This document shows, piece after piece, positions 16,726 through 25,276 of a stretch of 64,000 nucleotides of DNA. The notes below the pieces were generated by a model, which saw nothing but the letters and a program-made list of their open reading frames with translations, was not told the origin of the DNA and made no database searches. How positions within the stretch are numbered: the first letter of the stretch is position 1; every line of letters begins with the position of its first letter. Origin of the DNA: Sporolactobacillus laevolacticus DSM 442. GTDB lineage: Bacteria > Bacillota > Bacilli > Bacillales > Sporolactobacillaceae. Position numbers and translations under genes: made by a program. The DNA lies in contig NZ_AWTC01000004.1 in NCBI RefSeq assembly GCF_000497245.1, forward strand, positions 219,633 through 283,632, in the 5' to 3' direction.

Positions 16726-18006
16726 ATGGTAGAAGTGACTGAGAGCAAAGCGCTCATTCAAGAAAATAAACAGGCGTTTATTAACTTTCTTTCTCAGATG
16801 ATTCAAGCAGATACACAAGTAGCGGATCAGGGAATCGGAGGTGGCAATGAAAAGAACGGTCAAAAGATTGTTAAGCAGAAACTTCAGGAACTTAATTTTA
16901 TGATTGATGAATTTGATGTTGACGATGAGAAGATAAAGAAATTTCCAGGTGCAAATCTCGGACACAAAAACGCAGGAAGACCTAATGTTGTCGGTCTATT
17001 AAAAGGAACAGGCGGGGGCAAGTCCCTGATATTAAATGGCCATATTGATACCATGCCGTATGGCAACAGAAACCAATGGAAGCATGATCCATTTTCAGGA
17101 ACAGTCATTGACAATGAAATGTATGGCCTCGGCGCAACAGATATGAAAGGCTCTCTTGCTGCGATGATTCTGGCAGCTGAATTAGTTCAGAAACTTGGCA
17201 TTAAACTCAAGGGCGATTTGCTCATTCAATCGGTTGTAGATGAAGAAGGCGGCGGCAATGGGACGATGGCTTGTGTGGAGCGAGGATATACCGCTGATGG
17301 TGCGATTGTAGGCGAACCGACACAGCTTCATTTGCAAACCGCTCATATGGGCTTCCTTTTTCATGAAATAAAAGTAACAGGCAAGAGCCTTCATTCCAGC
17401 CAGCTATGGGAAGGGGTTAATGCCATTGATAAATCATTGAAAATATACCATGCCCTGAAAGAATTGGAACGTGACTGGCTGATGACGCGGAGACATCCGC
17501 TTTTGCCAGGACCAACCATTAATCTTGGGATTATTGAAGGTGGTGTTGCCGGTTCGGTTGTTCCGAATTTGTGCACGATGAAGACCTGTTTGCATTATCA
17601 TCCTGAACCAAATGAAACAAAAGAAGCGACGAGAAATCGCGTAGTCAATGAAGTGGATCATGCAATAATTTCGGCTGTGAAGAGTGATTCATGGCTGGCA
17701 GCAAACATTCCAGAGGTATCGATCTATCAAGAAGGTTTTGCTTTCGAAACACCTCTTGATCATCCGCTTGTTCAGGAAATGAAGAAGACCTTAGACACTG
17801 TCCTCGATGAGACGGTTGTCGAGGGGATGCCGGCAGGCTGCGATGCAAGAACGTTGGCGTCTTTTGGCAACACGCCAACGATTATATTAGGCTGTGGCAA
17901 CCCGCAACATTGTCACTGTGTTGATGAATCTTTACCAGTCGATCAATTTCTTCAACTTATAGATATCTACACCCAATTTATTATTTCCTGGTGTGGAACG
18001 GACTGA
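16726..18006 (+). CDS. M20-family metallohydrolase (ArgE/DapE type), first copy
   Basis: 426 residues from ATG 16726, two bases after the preceding stop; the longer frame from 16684 overlaps the upstream gene and is rejected. M20 enzymes are two-zinc hydrolases that split amide bonds of N-acyl amino acids or dipeptides. Metal-site motifs are present: LNGHIDTMPYG, GLGATDMKGSLAAMI, VVDEEGGGNGTMA and IVGEPT, with the lid domain around GKSLHSSQLWEGVNAIDK, and a terminal histidine in CGNPQHCHCVDES. Its product class (N-acyl amino acid, amidase-like substrate) cannot be fixed from sequence. It forms part of the LacI-controlled operon together with a second, different M20 enzyme at 20965-22155. Confidence 0.9.
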   Translation: MVEVTESKALIQENKQAFINFLSQMIQADTQVADQGIGGGNEKNGQKIVKQKLQELNFMIDEFDVDDEKIKKFPGANLGHKNAGRPNVVGLLKGTGGGKSLILNGHIDTMPYGNRNQWKHDPFSGTVIDNEMYGLGATDMKGSLAAMILAAELVQKLGIKLKGDLLIQSVVDEEGGGNGTMACVERGYTADGAIVGEPTQLHLQTAHMGFLFHEIKVTGKSLHSSQLWEGVNAIDKSLKIYHALKELERDWLMTRRHPLLPGPTINLGIIEGGVAGSVVPNLCTMKTCLHYHPEPNETKEATRNRVVNEVDHAIISAVKSDSWLAANIPEVSIYQEGFAFETPLDHPLVQEMKKTLDTVLDETVVEGMPAGCDARTLASFGNTPTIILGCGNPQHCHCVDESLPVDQFLQLIDIYTQFIISWCGTD

Positions 18007-18085
18007 ATGATCAAATGCTTATTTACTTCCATTGACAAAATCCAATTCGGATTTTTCATTAAAACAACATGAGGGGGAAGAGGGA

Positions 18086-19063
18086 ATGAAAGTTTTTGGT
18101 GGAAAAATGAAGGCCGTATTAATTTTGGTGCTTGGGGTTCTACTTGTCTTGGGAGGCTGTTCATCAAATGGCAAATCATCAGCTTCAGATGGAAAAAGCA
18201 AACAGCTGACAATCGGATTTGTAACCATTAACCAGGAAGCTTACTTCTTTACTGAATCAATTAGAGGTGCGCAGGAACAAGCAAAGAAAATGGGCGTTAA
18301 ATTAGTGGTTCAAAATCCAAATAATGACCCGGTGAAACAGAACAATCAAATTGAAAACTTAGTCAATCAGAAAGTCGATGCAATCATCGTTGACTCGATT
18401 GACACAAAGGGTGTTATCCCGGCGATGAAAGAGGCAGCTAATGCTCATATCCCTGTCATTTCTATTGATGCGATTGTTAAGAGCGATGCGGTCAGCACAC
18501 AAATCGGTGTCGATAATGCAGAAAGCAGTAAAGAACTAGGTCAATACGTGAATAAGTACATCAAAGATAATATGAAAAAACCGGCTAAATTAGGTGTTGT
18601 CGGCGCCCTTAACTCATTCATTCAAGTCATGCGCCAGAATGCGTTCCTAGATACGGTTAAGCAAACACCAAGTCTTAAAGTTGTGAACATTGTTGACGGG
18701 AAGAACGTTCAACAGACTGCAATGACTTCTGCCGAAAATCTGATGACTGGCCATCCGGAAATGAATATCGCTTTTGCATCTGGAGAACCAGCATTGATCG
18801 GATTGGCTTCCGCAGTTAAATCCCAGCACAAAGAAAAGAAACTAAGCGTCTTCGGATGGGATTTGTCAAAACAAGCGATTCAAGGAATTGACGAGGGCTG
18901 GGTAAAAGCAGTCATTCAACAGCATCCGGAAAAATTCGGTTCTGAAGGGGTAAAGGCTGCCGTTAAACTGGCGAAAAAACAGAAGGTTGCCAAGACCATC
19001 AATGCACCGGTTACGATTGTAACGAAGGATAATGTTGATCAATTTAAGCACCTCTTTAAATAA
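18086..19063 (+). CDS. Sugar-type ABC transporter substrate-binding lipoprotein (RbsB-like)
   Basis: 325 residues from ATG 18086, with a GGGGGAAGAGGG purine tract upstream. The signal peptide ends in lipobox LGGC with Cys25 as the lipid anchor, so the mature protein sits on the outer face of the membrane. The fold is a periplasmic-binding type 1 protein of the ribose/galactose class (TIGFVTINQEAYFFTESIRGA at the start of the mature region, QKVDAIIVDSIDT, FGWDLSKQAIQGIDEGWVKA). The frame is open from 18032 but that extension has no ribosome binding site. With the ATPase and permease that follow it makes a complete importer. Ligand unknown; linkage to two M20 hydrolases argues for an amide-containing or N-acylated compound rather than plain ribose. 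Confidence 0.9.
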   Translation: MKVFGGKMKAVLILVLGVLLVLGGCSSNGKSSASDGKSKQLTIGFVTINQEAYFFTESIRGAQEQAKKMGVKLVVQNPNNDPVKQNNQIENLVNQKVDAIIVDSIDTKGVIPAMKEAANAHIPVISIDAIVKSDAVSTQIGVDNAESSKELGQYVNKYIKDNMKKPAKLGVVGALNSFIQVMRQNAFLDTVKQTPSLKVVNIVDGKNVQQTAMTSAENLMTGHPEMNIAFASGEPALIGLASAVKSQHKEKKLSVFGWDLSKQAIQGIDEGWVKAVIQQHPEKFGSEGVKAAVKLAKKQKVAKTINAPVTIVTKDNVDQFKHLFK

Positions 19064-19152
19064 TGGATGATCTGATCTGCATTGAATGACAATAGAACGG
19101 ATGCTAGTCGATGATTAGCACCCGTTTATTTAATTAAACGAGGAGGATACAA

Positions 19153-19902
19153 ATGGCTGCAACTCCAAGAATCGAAATGAAAGAGATAACGAAATCTTTT
19201 GGAAGAATTCAGTCACTCAGAGGTGTCAATCTCGAATTATACTCTGGCGAAGTGCTTGGTTTGGTTGGCGACAATGGGGCAGGAAAATCAACATTGATGA
19301 AAGTATTGAGTGGTGTGCATCTGCCGGACGGTGGATCAATGAAATTTGAAGGTCAGCCCATCAGATTACATAGTCCGAAAGAAGCGAAAAACTATCAAAT
19401 TGAGACCATTTTTCAGGATCTGGCATTGTGCGACACCTTGGATGTTGCGAGCAACTTGTTTCTTGGTAGAGAGCCGCTCCGCCTTTTCAATCGACTCATT
19501 GATAAAAAGAAGATGCATCTGAGCGCACAGCAGGAACTTGATCGGCTCGGTGTGACGATTCCATCCACCTATGCAACGGTTGAAAATCTGTCAGGCGGTC
19601 AAAGACAATCGGTAGCCATTGCTCGGGCCGTCATTAACAATCCTAAAGTGCTGATCATGGATGAACCTACAGCTGCGCTAGGAGTCAAGGAAGTTCGGAT
19701 GGTTCTTGAATTAATTAAAAAAGTAAAGCAAAGCGGAGTCAGTGTCATTCTGATTACGCACCGGTTACGCGATCTATTCGAAGTCTGCGACCGAATCACT
19801 GTTCTTTACGAAGGACGGATCATTGATAATCGGCCGATTACTGACTTTACAATGGAAACACTTGTTGAATCGATTACCGCAGAAAAGGAGGCAGTGCACT
19901 AA
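19153..19902 (+). CDS. ABC transporter ATP-binding protein, single-domain sugar type (FrcA-like)
   Basis: 249 residues after an AGGAGGAT site. Walker A GDNGAGKST (about residues 38-46), the signature LSGGQRQSVAIARA (about 140-153), Walker B VLIMDEPTAALG and the switch His in ILITHRL are all present. Unlike RbsA (two fused ATPase domains, about 500 residues) it carries a single domain, as FrcA-like ATPases do. It would act as a homodimer with the permease that follows. Its stop codon TAA overlaps the permease ATG by one base. Confidence 0.93.
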   Translation: MAATPRIEMKEITKSFGRIQSLRGVNLELYSGEVLGLVGDNGAGKSTLMKVLSGVHLPDGGSMKFEGQPIRLHSPKEAKNYQIETIFQDLALCDTLDVASNLFLGREPLRLFNRLIDKKKMHLSAQQELDRLGVTIPSTYATVENLSGGQRQSVAIARAVINNPKVLIMDEPTAALGVKEVRMVLELIKKVKQSGVSVILITHRLRDLFEVCDRITVLYEGRIIDNRPITDFTMETLVESITAEKEAVH

Positions 19903-20930
19903 TGATCGAAGCAAAGGGTAAGATGACTTCCGTAAGTAAGAAGCCTGCAACGACTATTAAGCAAAACAAAGCAGTCCCTCAATGGATCGCTAACAATAAG
20001 CAAATTATCGGCATTTTTGCCGTACTTGTCATCCTTTCTTTGTTCTTTTCTGTTTTTAGCAATTCGTTTGCGACAACAGGCAATATGCTTAACATGCTAC
20101 AGCAATTAGCAGCTAATTTGATCGTCTGTGTTTTTATGACACTAGTAATCACAACGAGCGGAATTGATCTTTCAGTCGGTTCGATCCTTTCGCTTGCGAG
20201 TGCATTAATTGCTGTGCTCATCAAAGCGGGGCTAGGCAGTTTCGAAGCTTTTCTAATCGTCCTCATTGTTGGGGCTATTGTTGGATTAATTAACGGAGTC
20301 GTCATTTCCTATTTGTCGATTCCACCGTTCATTGTCACACTCGCATCAATGATCTATATTCAGGGCTTAGCATTGCTGATTACCGGCGGCTATTCCATTG
20401 GCATTGACGGAAGTGCATGGCTTAATGCCATTGGGCAGGGCCGTGTATTAAACATTCCGGTTTCAGCAATTATTGCCATTGTTGTTGTTGTTGTTGGATG
20501 GGGAGTTCTAACCCAAACACGATTCGGCACCTATGTGATTGGTATTGGATCCAATGAAGAATCCGTTCGCCGGTCTGGTGTAAACATTAAAAAAATCAAA
20601 ATGCTGACGTACATGTTCAGTGGAATGGCAGCGTCCTTTGCGGGTATCGTTCTGGCAACACGATTGGGTTCTGGATCATCGAATGTGGGGACAGGATTTG
20701 AAATGGCAGTCATTGCGGCAGTCGTTCTTGGAGGCACATCCCTATTTGGTGGGATTGGTACAATGCTTGGCTCTGTATTCGGTGTTTTCCTAATTGGCGT
20801 AATTGACAATGGTCTGACCCTAATGAATGTTTCACCGTACATTATCCAGATCATTCAAGGTTCTGTATTGTTATTGGCGGTTATTGTCAATACTCACGTT
20901 TTCAGTGGGAAATCATTGAAACGAAGATAA
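19902..20930 (+). CDS. ABC transporter permease, RbsC family
   Basis: 342 residues. A hydrophilic start of about 34 residues precedes roughly 8-10 membrane spans. Family motifs include TTSGIDLSVGSILSLASALI (about 85-104), IPPFIVTLASM, TRFGTYVIGIGSNEESVRRSG and AVVLGGTSLFGGIGTMLGSV. It forms the membrane channel of the sugar-type importer with the two upstream proteins. The ribosome binding site AAAAGGAGG lies inside the ATPase gene and the two genes overlap by one base, indicating coupling. Confidence 0.93.
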   Translation: MIEAKGKMTSVSKKPATTIKQNKAVPQWIANNKQIIGIFAVLVILSLFFSVFSNSFATTGNMLNMLQQLAANLIVCVFMTLVITTSGIDLSVGSILSLASALIAVLIKAGLGSFEAFLIVLIVGAIVGLINGVVISYLSIPPFIVTLASMIYIQGLALLITGGYSIGIDGSAWLNAIGQGRVLNIPVSAIIAIVVVVVGWGVLTQTRFGTYVIGIGSNEESVRRSGVNIKKIKMLTYMFSGMAASFAGIVLATRLGSGSSNVGTGFEMAVIAAVVLGGTSLFGGIGTMLGSVFGVFLIGVIDNGLTLMNVSPYIIQIIQGSVLLLAVIVNTHVFSGKSLKRR

Positions 20931-20964
20931 CGAACCTGCAAATATATAAATGAAGGTGACCCGT

Positions 20965-22155
20965 TTGGAAATCAATGAACTTTTACATGCCATCGATAAG
21001 GATAAGGCACTATCTTTCCTTCAATCGCTTGTCAGAATAAATAGTGTTAATCCGCCGGGAAATGAACGGTTAATGACGGAATATATTGCTGATACGTTTG
21101 GGGAAAGTGGTTTAACGGTAGAAAAATATCCACTGGATGCTGATCGGGAAAACGTATTTTTAACGTTAAAAGGTTCTGAATCATCTCCTGGTCAAATGCG
21201 GAAAAGTCTTGTACTCAGCGGACATCTGGACACGGTACCGATCGGTAATGGGCAATGGCAAGAAGATCCATGGGGCGCACATGTAAAGGATGGGAAGTTA
21301 TACGGCCGTGGTTCATCAGATATGAAAAGCGGGGTCGCAGCAATGATTCTGGCTCTTGAGGCGATTGCGCAGTCTGGAATAAAACTCAAAGGCGATCTAT
21401 CCTTTCTCGGGACAGCAGGAGAAGAAGTCGACGGACGCGGTGCACGATTGGCGATCCAAGAGGGTACAGTTGCTGAAACCACAGCATTAGTGATCGGCGA
21501 ACCAACAAACAATCAGCTTTTTATTGCACATAAAGGGGTTCTTTGGCTGGAAATAACAATTAACGGAAAAACCGCACATGCGGGATGGCCGGATAAGGGA
21601 ATTAACGCTATTTCTGCCATGCATCAGTTCGTCAATGAATTAGAAAAATTCCATCCGGTTCACGATAAAATATTAGGGAATTCCACGGTAAATCTAGGAT
21701 TAATCGACGGAGGTATCGCGCCGAATATGGTCGCCGATTCCTGCAGGTTAACAATTGATTGCCGGACAGTTCCAGGTCTAGAAGCGGAGAGTATCTATCA
21801 ACGGGCAGAAGAGATTTCAACTGCTCTATCAGAGAAAATGGATGTTTCATATGATCTTAAGGTGCTAAATGATATGCATTTTGTCAGTACACCGCAAGAA
21901 GATCCATTCATTCAATTATCTGCCGACGTCTTGAGGGAAACGCTTAAAGCGGAAGCGAGTTTCGGAGGCGCCAATTATTATTCAGATGGTTCTCTGTTTA
22001 CTAAAGAAAATGCAGATTTACCTATCCTTATTTTTGGTCCCGGTCATCCTGATCAGGCTCATCAGCCAGATGAATGGGTCTCTATTGATCAATTTTATGA
22101 TGCAATCCGCTATTATGCAGTGCTTGCGATTCGTTATCTTGGTGTTGACCAATGA
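20965..22155 (+). CDS. M20-family metallohydrolase (ArgE/DapE type), second copy
   Basis: 396 residues from TTG 20965, preceded by AAGGTGA at 20953-20959; ATG 20950 is in frame but lacks a site. Zinc-site motifs are LSGHLDTVPIG, GRGSSDMKSGVAAMI, GTAGEEVDGRGA and VIGEPT, then the dimerisation/lid part (NGKTAHAGWPDKGINAI) and a C-terminal FGPGHPDQAHQPDEW with the last metal histidine. It is clearly related to, but diverged from, the M20 protein at 16726 and is a more typical acetylornithine deacetylase/succinyl-diaminopimelate desuccinylase family member. Biosynthetic ArgE or DapE is less likely given the transporter context. It is the last gene of the LacI-linked series. Confidence 0.9.
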   Translation: MEINELLHAIDKDKALSFLQSLVRINSVNPPGNERLMTEYIADTFGESGLTVEKYPLDADRENVFLTLKGSESSPGQMRKSLVLSGHLDTVPIGNGQWQEDPWGAHVKDGKLYGRGSSDMKSGVAAMILALEAIAQSGIKLKGDLSFLGTAGEEVDGRGARLAIQEGTVAETTALVIGEPTNNQLFIAHKGVLWLEITINGKTAHAGWPDKGINAISAMHQFVNELEKFHPVHDKILGNSTVNLGLIDGGIAPNMVADSCRLTIDCRTVPGLEAESIYQRAEEISTALSEKMDVSYDLKVLNDMHFVSTPQEDPFIQLSADVLRETLKAEASFGGANYYSDGSLFTKENADLPILIFGPGHPDQAHQPDEWVSIDQFYDAIRYYAVLAIRYLGVDQ

Positions 22156-22194
22156 TCGGTTGACTGAAAATTGTTTTCAATTGTATACCATATA

Positions 22195-22313
22195 GGGGGG
22201 GGTCTCAAAAGTCGATTTTTCGACTATAAGACGCTCTCTTTTGTCATACAAAACCTTGATTTATCAGCCTTTTATATCATAGAATTGTTAGCGGATACCC
22301 TTTTGGGACAGCC
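22195..22313. mobile_element. Small MITE-like remnant with IS-type ends
   Basis: The left end (GGGGTCTCAAAAG, near 22198-22210) and the right end (CTTTTGGGACAGCC, 22300-22313) are imperfect inverted repeats resembling the GGGGCTGTC(T/C)CAAAAG ends of insertion sequences common in Firmicutes. About 120 bp lie between and including the ends, with an internal AAGTCGA/TCGACT hairpin and no coding capacity. It sits in the gap between the M20 gene and the riboswitch promoter. Confidence 0.45.
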
Positions 22314-22391
22314 ACGTTTATTTATATCCCAAATTTAATGAGATTCTGTCTTTAGGAGATAAATAATTTTTTATTAAAGTGTGAAAATAAA

Positions 22392-22420
22392 TTGACAATT
22401 TATCAAAATGTGTCTATTCT
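22392..22420 (+). promoter_or_regulatory. Sigma-A promoter of the cellulose (ccs-like) operon
   Basis: TTGACA at 22392-22397, 17-bp spacer, TATTCT at 22415-22420. Expected start is around 22426-22428, exactly where the riboswitch P1 strand begins. Confidence 0.85.
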
Positions 22421-22425
22421 AGGAC

Positions 22426-22501
22426 AAAAGGACACTATGATTCTTGCTCATTTAATTGGGTGCCTGTGAGCAGGAAGAGTGAATGGCACAACCGACCTTT
22501 T
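22426..22501 (+). promoter_or_regulatory. c-di-GMP-II riboswitch aptamer
   Basis: The segment reproduces the conserved c-di-GMP-II core: CTATGATTC, then a hairpin TGCTCA...TGAGCA whose loop carries TTTAATTGGGTGCC, then GAGTGAATGGCACAACCGACC (given in parts: GAGTGAATGGCA and CAACCGACC). The loop GTGCC pairs with downstream GGCAC to form the class-defining pseudoknot. P1 can form between AAAAGG (22426-22431) and CCTTTT (22496-22501). The match is to the known clostridial aptamer as I recall it. The CCGACC end of the aptamer is also the 5' arm of the following terminator, so ligand binding should favour read-through (an ON switch) into the synthase operon. The remaining leader, 22538-22830, shows no second riboswitch. 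Confidence 0.92.
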
Positions 22502-22537
22502 TACAGTTGACTAACTGTGAATAGGTCGGTTTTTTTA
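22490..22537 (+). terminator. Riboswitch expression platform: intrinsic terminator
   Basis: AACCGACCT at 22490-22498 pairs with AGGTCGGTT ending at 22531, with an inner ACAGTT/AACTGT hairpin, followed by seven T residues. Its 5' arm overlaps both the conserved aptamer 3' end and the P1 strand, so aptamer and terminator are mutually exclusive. Confidence 0.9.
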
Positions 22538-22830
22538 TGGAATTAAAGAGTTCATCATCTGGTTACTGCCAAAAAGTCCAATAATTTACTGTTTTAATTA
22601 TTAAAAATTCCTCAATATGATCATCACCTTTTTGCAGAAACTGCAAAGTTGGTTCCTTTACACTTGACGTATAAATCCGAAATTTATTTCCGTTGACTAA
22701 ATTATTTTCTTGGAAGATTCATGACAGAGAACTCAAAATGTATGTTTCCTCAGATTTAGCTATGGTCACTCAAAAAAACAAAAGAGTAGCCTAATCTACT
22801 AATATTCGTAAAGAATAGGGGGAGTAAATC
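22538..22830 (+). other. Long untranslated leader between riboswitch and cellulose synthase
   Basis: 293 bp without a coding frame. It has a TTTGCAG/CTGCAAA hairpin near 22632-22650 and a GTAG/CTAC mini-hairpin before the start. AGGGGGAG ends six bases before ATG 22831. No second promoter of good quality was found. Confidence 0.5.
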
Positions 22831-25248
22831 ATGGAGAAATTGAAAGGTAATCATTCGCCCACTGCTACTGTACAAGTTATTGAAAACAAGAACAATGTTC
22901 AAGAACATCCAAAGAGCATAAGGAATAGGTTCTTATTCTTGGGAACATTTATCACTACAATTGTCTATATTATATGGAGGGTGTTTTTTACCATTCCTTT
23001 TGACTATGGTATTTTTGCTTTAGTTTGCGGAATCACTTTATTAGTTGTTGAAATGACCGGAATGCTGGAAGCTGCGGAACACTTTTACAGTATGTCTAAT
23101 ATCTTACATCCGAAAAAGCCGGTACCTCCTAAGGAATGGTATCCAGATGTGGATGTCTTCATAGCAACGTACAACGAACCGGTTGAATTATTACGAAAGA
23201 CGGTTAACGGATGTAAGCGGATGGACTATGTCGATAAAAAGAAAGTGCATGTGTATATTTGTGATGATGGTAATCGACCGGAGATGCAAGCACTTGCGGA
23301 TAAAATGGGCATTGGCTATCTCACAAGAGAAGAACACAAGCACGCAAAAGCCGGTAATTTAAATAATGCAATGGAGAAAACGTCTTCTCCTCTTATTGCT
23401 ACATTTGATGCAGACATGATCCCTATGCATGATTTTCTGATGTCATCTGTTCCATATTTTTATGTAGAAGACAACACTGGAAAAAATTCAGGTCAGAAAG
23501 AAAAGATCGGATTTATTCAGACACCTCAAAGCTTTTATAATCCTGATCTGTTTCAGCATAACCTTTTTTCGGAAAATAGAATTCCTGATGAACAGGATTA
23601 TTTTTATCGCGATGTGCAGATCTCAAGAAATAAAACCAATTCTGTTATCTACGGCGGTACAAACACAGTCATATCCCGCGAGGCGTTAAATGAAGTCGGA
23701 GGATTTTGTACCGGTGTCATTACGGAAGATTTCGCAACAGGTATGCTTATTCAAAGCAAAGGGTATCAATGCTACGCGATCCCCGATCCCCACGCAATCG
23801 GTCAAGCTCCTTATGATCTGAAAAGCCTGATCAAGCAGCGTGTTCGATGGGCTAGAGGGTGCATCCAAACCGGCAGAAAATTGAATTTTTTCTTCATGAA
23901 GGGCTTGTCATTAAAACAAAAGTTAAGCTATCTATCGTCTATTCTTTATTGGTACGGTCCGATCAAAAGATTTGTCTATATTATGTCGCCGATTTTATTT
24001 ACTGTATTTAATGTTGTCGTTATTCGATGCACATTATTTGAAATACTTATTTTCTGGTTGCCTATGTACCTATTTCAAACAGCAACTTTGAGGTTTCTTT
24101 CGAAGGGTATTCGTAACACTCGCTGGACTAATGTCTATGAAACTATTTTATTCCCATCTCTGCTCGTACCTGTCATTCTGGAGAGTATTGGGATCAATAA
24201 AAAAGTGTTTTCAGTAACACGAAAGGATGGTGCCGGAGAAGATAGAATTTATGGCATCATTCATGCGATTCCTCACGTTATTCTTGTTACTTTAAGCTTG
24301 ATTGGAATTGCTTCAGGGATCAAGTGGACTTTTTCATCCGGATCAATGACTTATACTGTTCTGTTATTCTGGCTCATTACTAATCTGTATACATTGCTTA
24401 TGTCTACTTTCTTCATGCTGGGAAGACCTGTCGTGCGTAAGGCCGAAAGGTTTAAGGCAGCGATTGATTGTTCGCTTAGCTGGCAGGAAAAATGTATAAA
24501 ATGCCAAACCTATGACATCTCAGAAAAAGGACTTTCAATCATTTTGGATTACCCGTACTACGTTCCTTATGATCAGCAACTTCAGATTAATCTTCATTCT
24601 GATTTGTATTCATGTACATTTGCAGGAACTATTGTAAATGTTATACAACAGGGAGATAGCAAATGGAAATATGCAATCACGATCAATCACATTGAGGATG
24701 AGAAAAAGAATGATCTTTACAGCCTTGTTTATGATCGAAAGCCTTCTTTGCCTTCAAAACTTGAGAAAAGCATCAGTATTTTTGATGATTTAACCATTAA
24801 TGTTATTAACAGATTAAATCAATCTATCGATTATAACCGAAAGCTGGCAAGGGTGCATGTCAACAAAAAATTAAATACCAAAGAAGCTGGGGTGATCACG
24901 CTCCTGAATTTTAATTATGAATATGCCTTAATAAAAACGAAGCTAAGGCTTAGCACTGCAGAAAAACTAACAATCGATGTATCCGATGATATTATGATGT
25001 ACTGCACAATGGAAAAAGATATGACTGAGGTAATAAAACCTAATAAAAAGGCCAAAAATAGCCATTTTCTATACCTGTACCGTATTAATAATAAAAATGA
25101 TCTCATCTATAATGAACCGTTCAAAGGCTTTCTGAAAGATTGGATTGAACAGGCTGCTGCAGATCGATATGAAGAGCAGCGTTTCAAGAGGGCTAGGGCA
25201 AAAAGAATCGAATTTGACGATGAATTTTATGTCAGACATTATTTATAA
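22831..25248 (+). CDS. ccsA: Cellulose synthase catalytic subunit with PilZ domain (BcsA/CcsA-like)
   Basis: 805 residues. A membrane GT2 enzyme that polymerises UDP-glucose and extrudes the glucan. Two N-terminal spans are followed by the catalytic domain with DDGNR (D145/D146), TFDADM (D193, D195), TED (298-300) and QRVRW (336-340), then further spans. A PilZ domain follows, with the c-di-GMP motifs RKAER (R536, R540; RxxxR) and DISEKG (562-567; DxSxxG). Some 200 additional C-terminal residues of unknown role follow, longer than in typical BcsA without fused BcsB. The gene heads a five-gene set in the clostridial ccs style and is the first gene after the c-di-GMP-II riboswitch. The symbol follows the clostridial naming by gene content. 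A different beta-glucan product cannot be excluded. Confidence 0.9.
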   Translation: MEKLKGNHSPTATVQVIENKNNVQEHPKSIRNRFLFLGTFITTIVYIIWRVFFTIPFDYGIFALVCGITLLVVEMTGMLEAAEHFYSMSNILHPKKPVPPKEWYPDVDVFIATYNEPVELLRKTVNGCKRMDYVDKKKVHVYICDDGNRPEMQALADKMGIGYLTREEHKHAKAGNLNNAMEKTSSPLIATFDADMIPMHDFLMSSVPYFYVEDNTGKNSGQKEKIGFIQTPQSFYNPDLFQHNLFSENRIPDEQDYFYRDVQISRNKTNSVIYGGTNTVISREALNEVGGFCTGVITEDFATGMLIQSKGYQCYAIPDPHAIGQAPYDLKSLIKQRVRWARGCIQTGRKLNFFFMKGLSLKQKLSYLSSILYWYGPIKRFVYIMSPILFTVFNVVVIRCTLFEILIFWLPMYLFQTATLRFLSKGIRNTRWTNVYETILFPSLLVPVILESIGINKKVFSVTRKDGAGEDRIYGIIHAIPHVILVTLSLIGIASGIKWTFSSGSMTYTVLLFWLITNLYTLLMSTFFMLGRPVVRKAERFKAAIDCSLSWQEKCIKCQTYDISEKGLSIILDYPYYVPYDQQLQINLHSDLYSCTFAGTIVNVIQQGDSKWKYAITINHIEDEKKNDLYSLVYDRKPSLPSKLEKSISIFDDLTINVINRLNQSIDYNRKLARVHVNKKLNTKEAGVITLLNFNYEYALIKTKLRLSTAEKLTIDVSDDIMMYCTMEKDMTEVIKPNKKAKNSHFLYLYRINNKNDLIYNEPFKGFLKDWIEQAAADRYEEQRFKRARAKRIEFDDEFYVRHYL

Positions 25249-25276
25249 TTATCGCGGATTTTGAGGTGTTGTTTCG

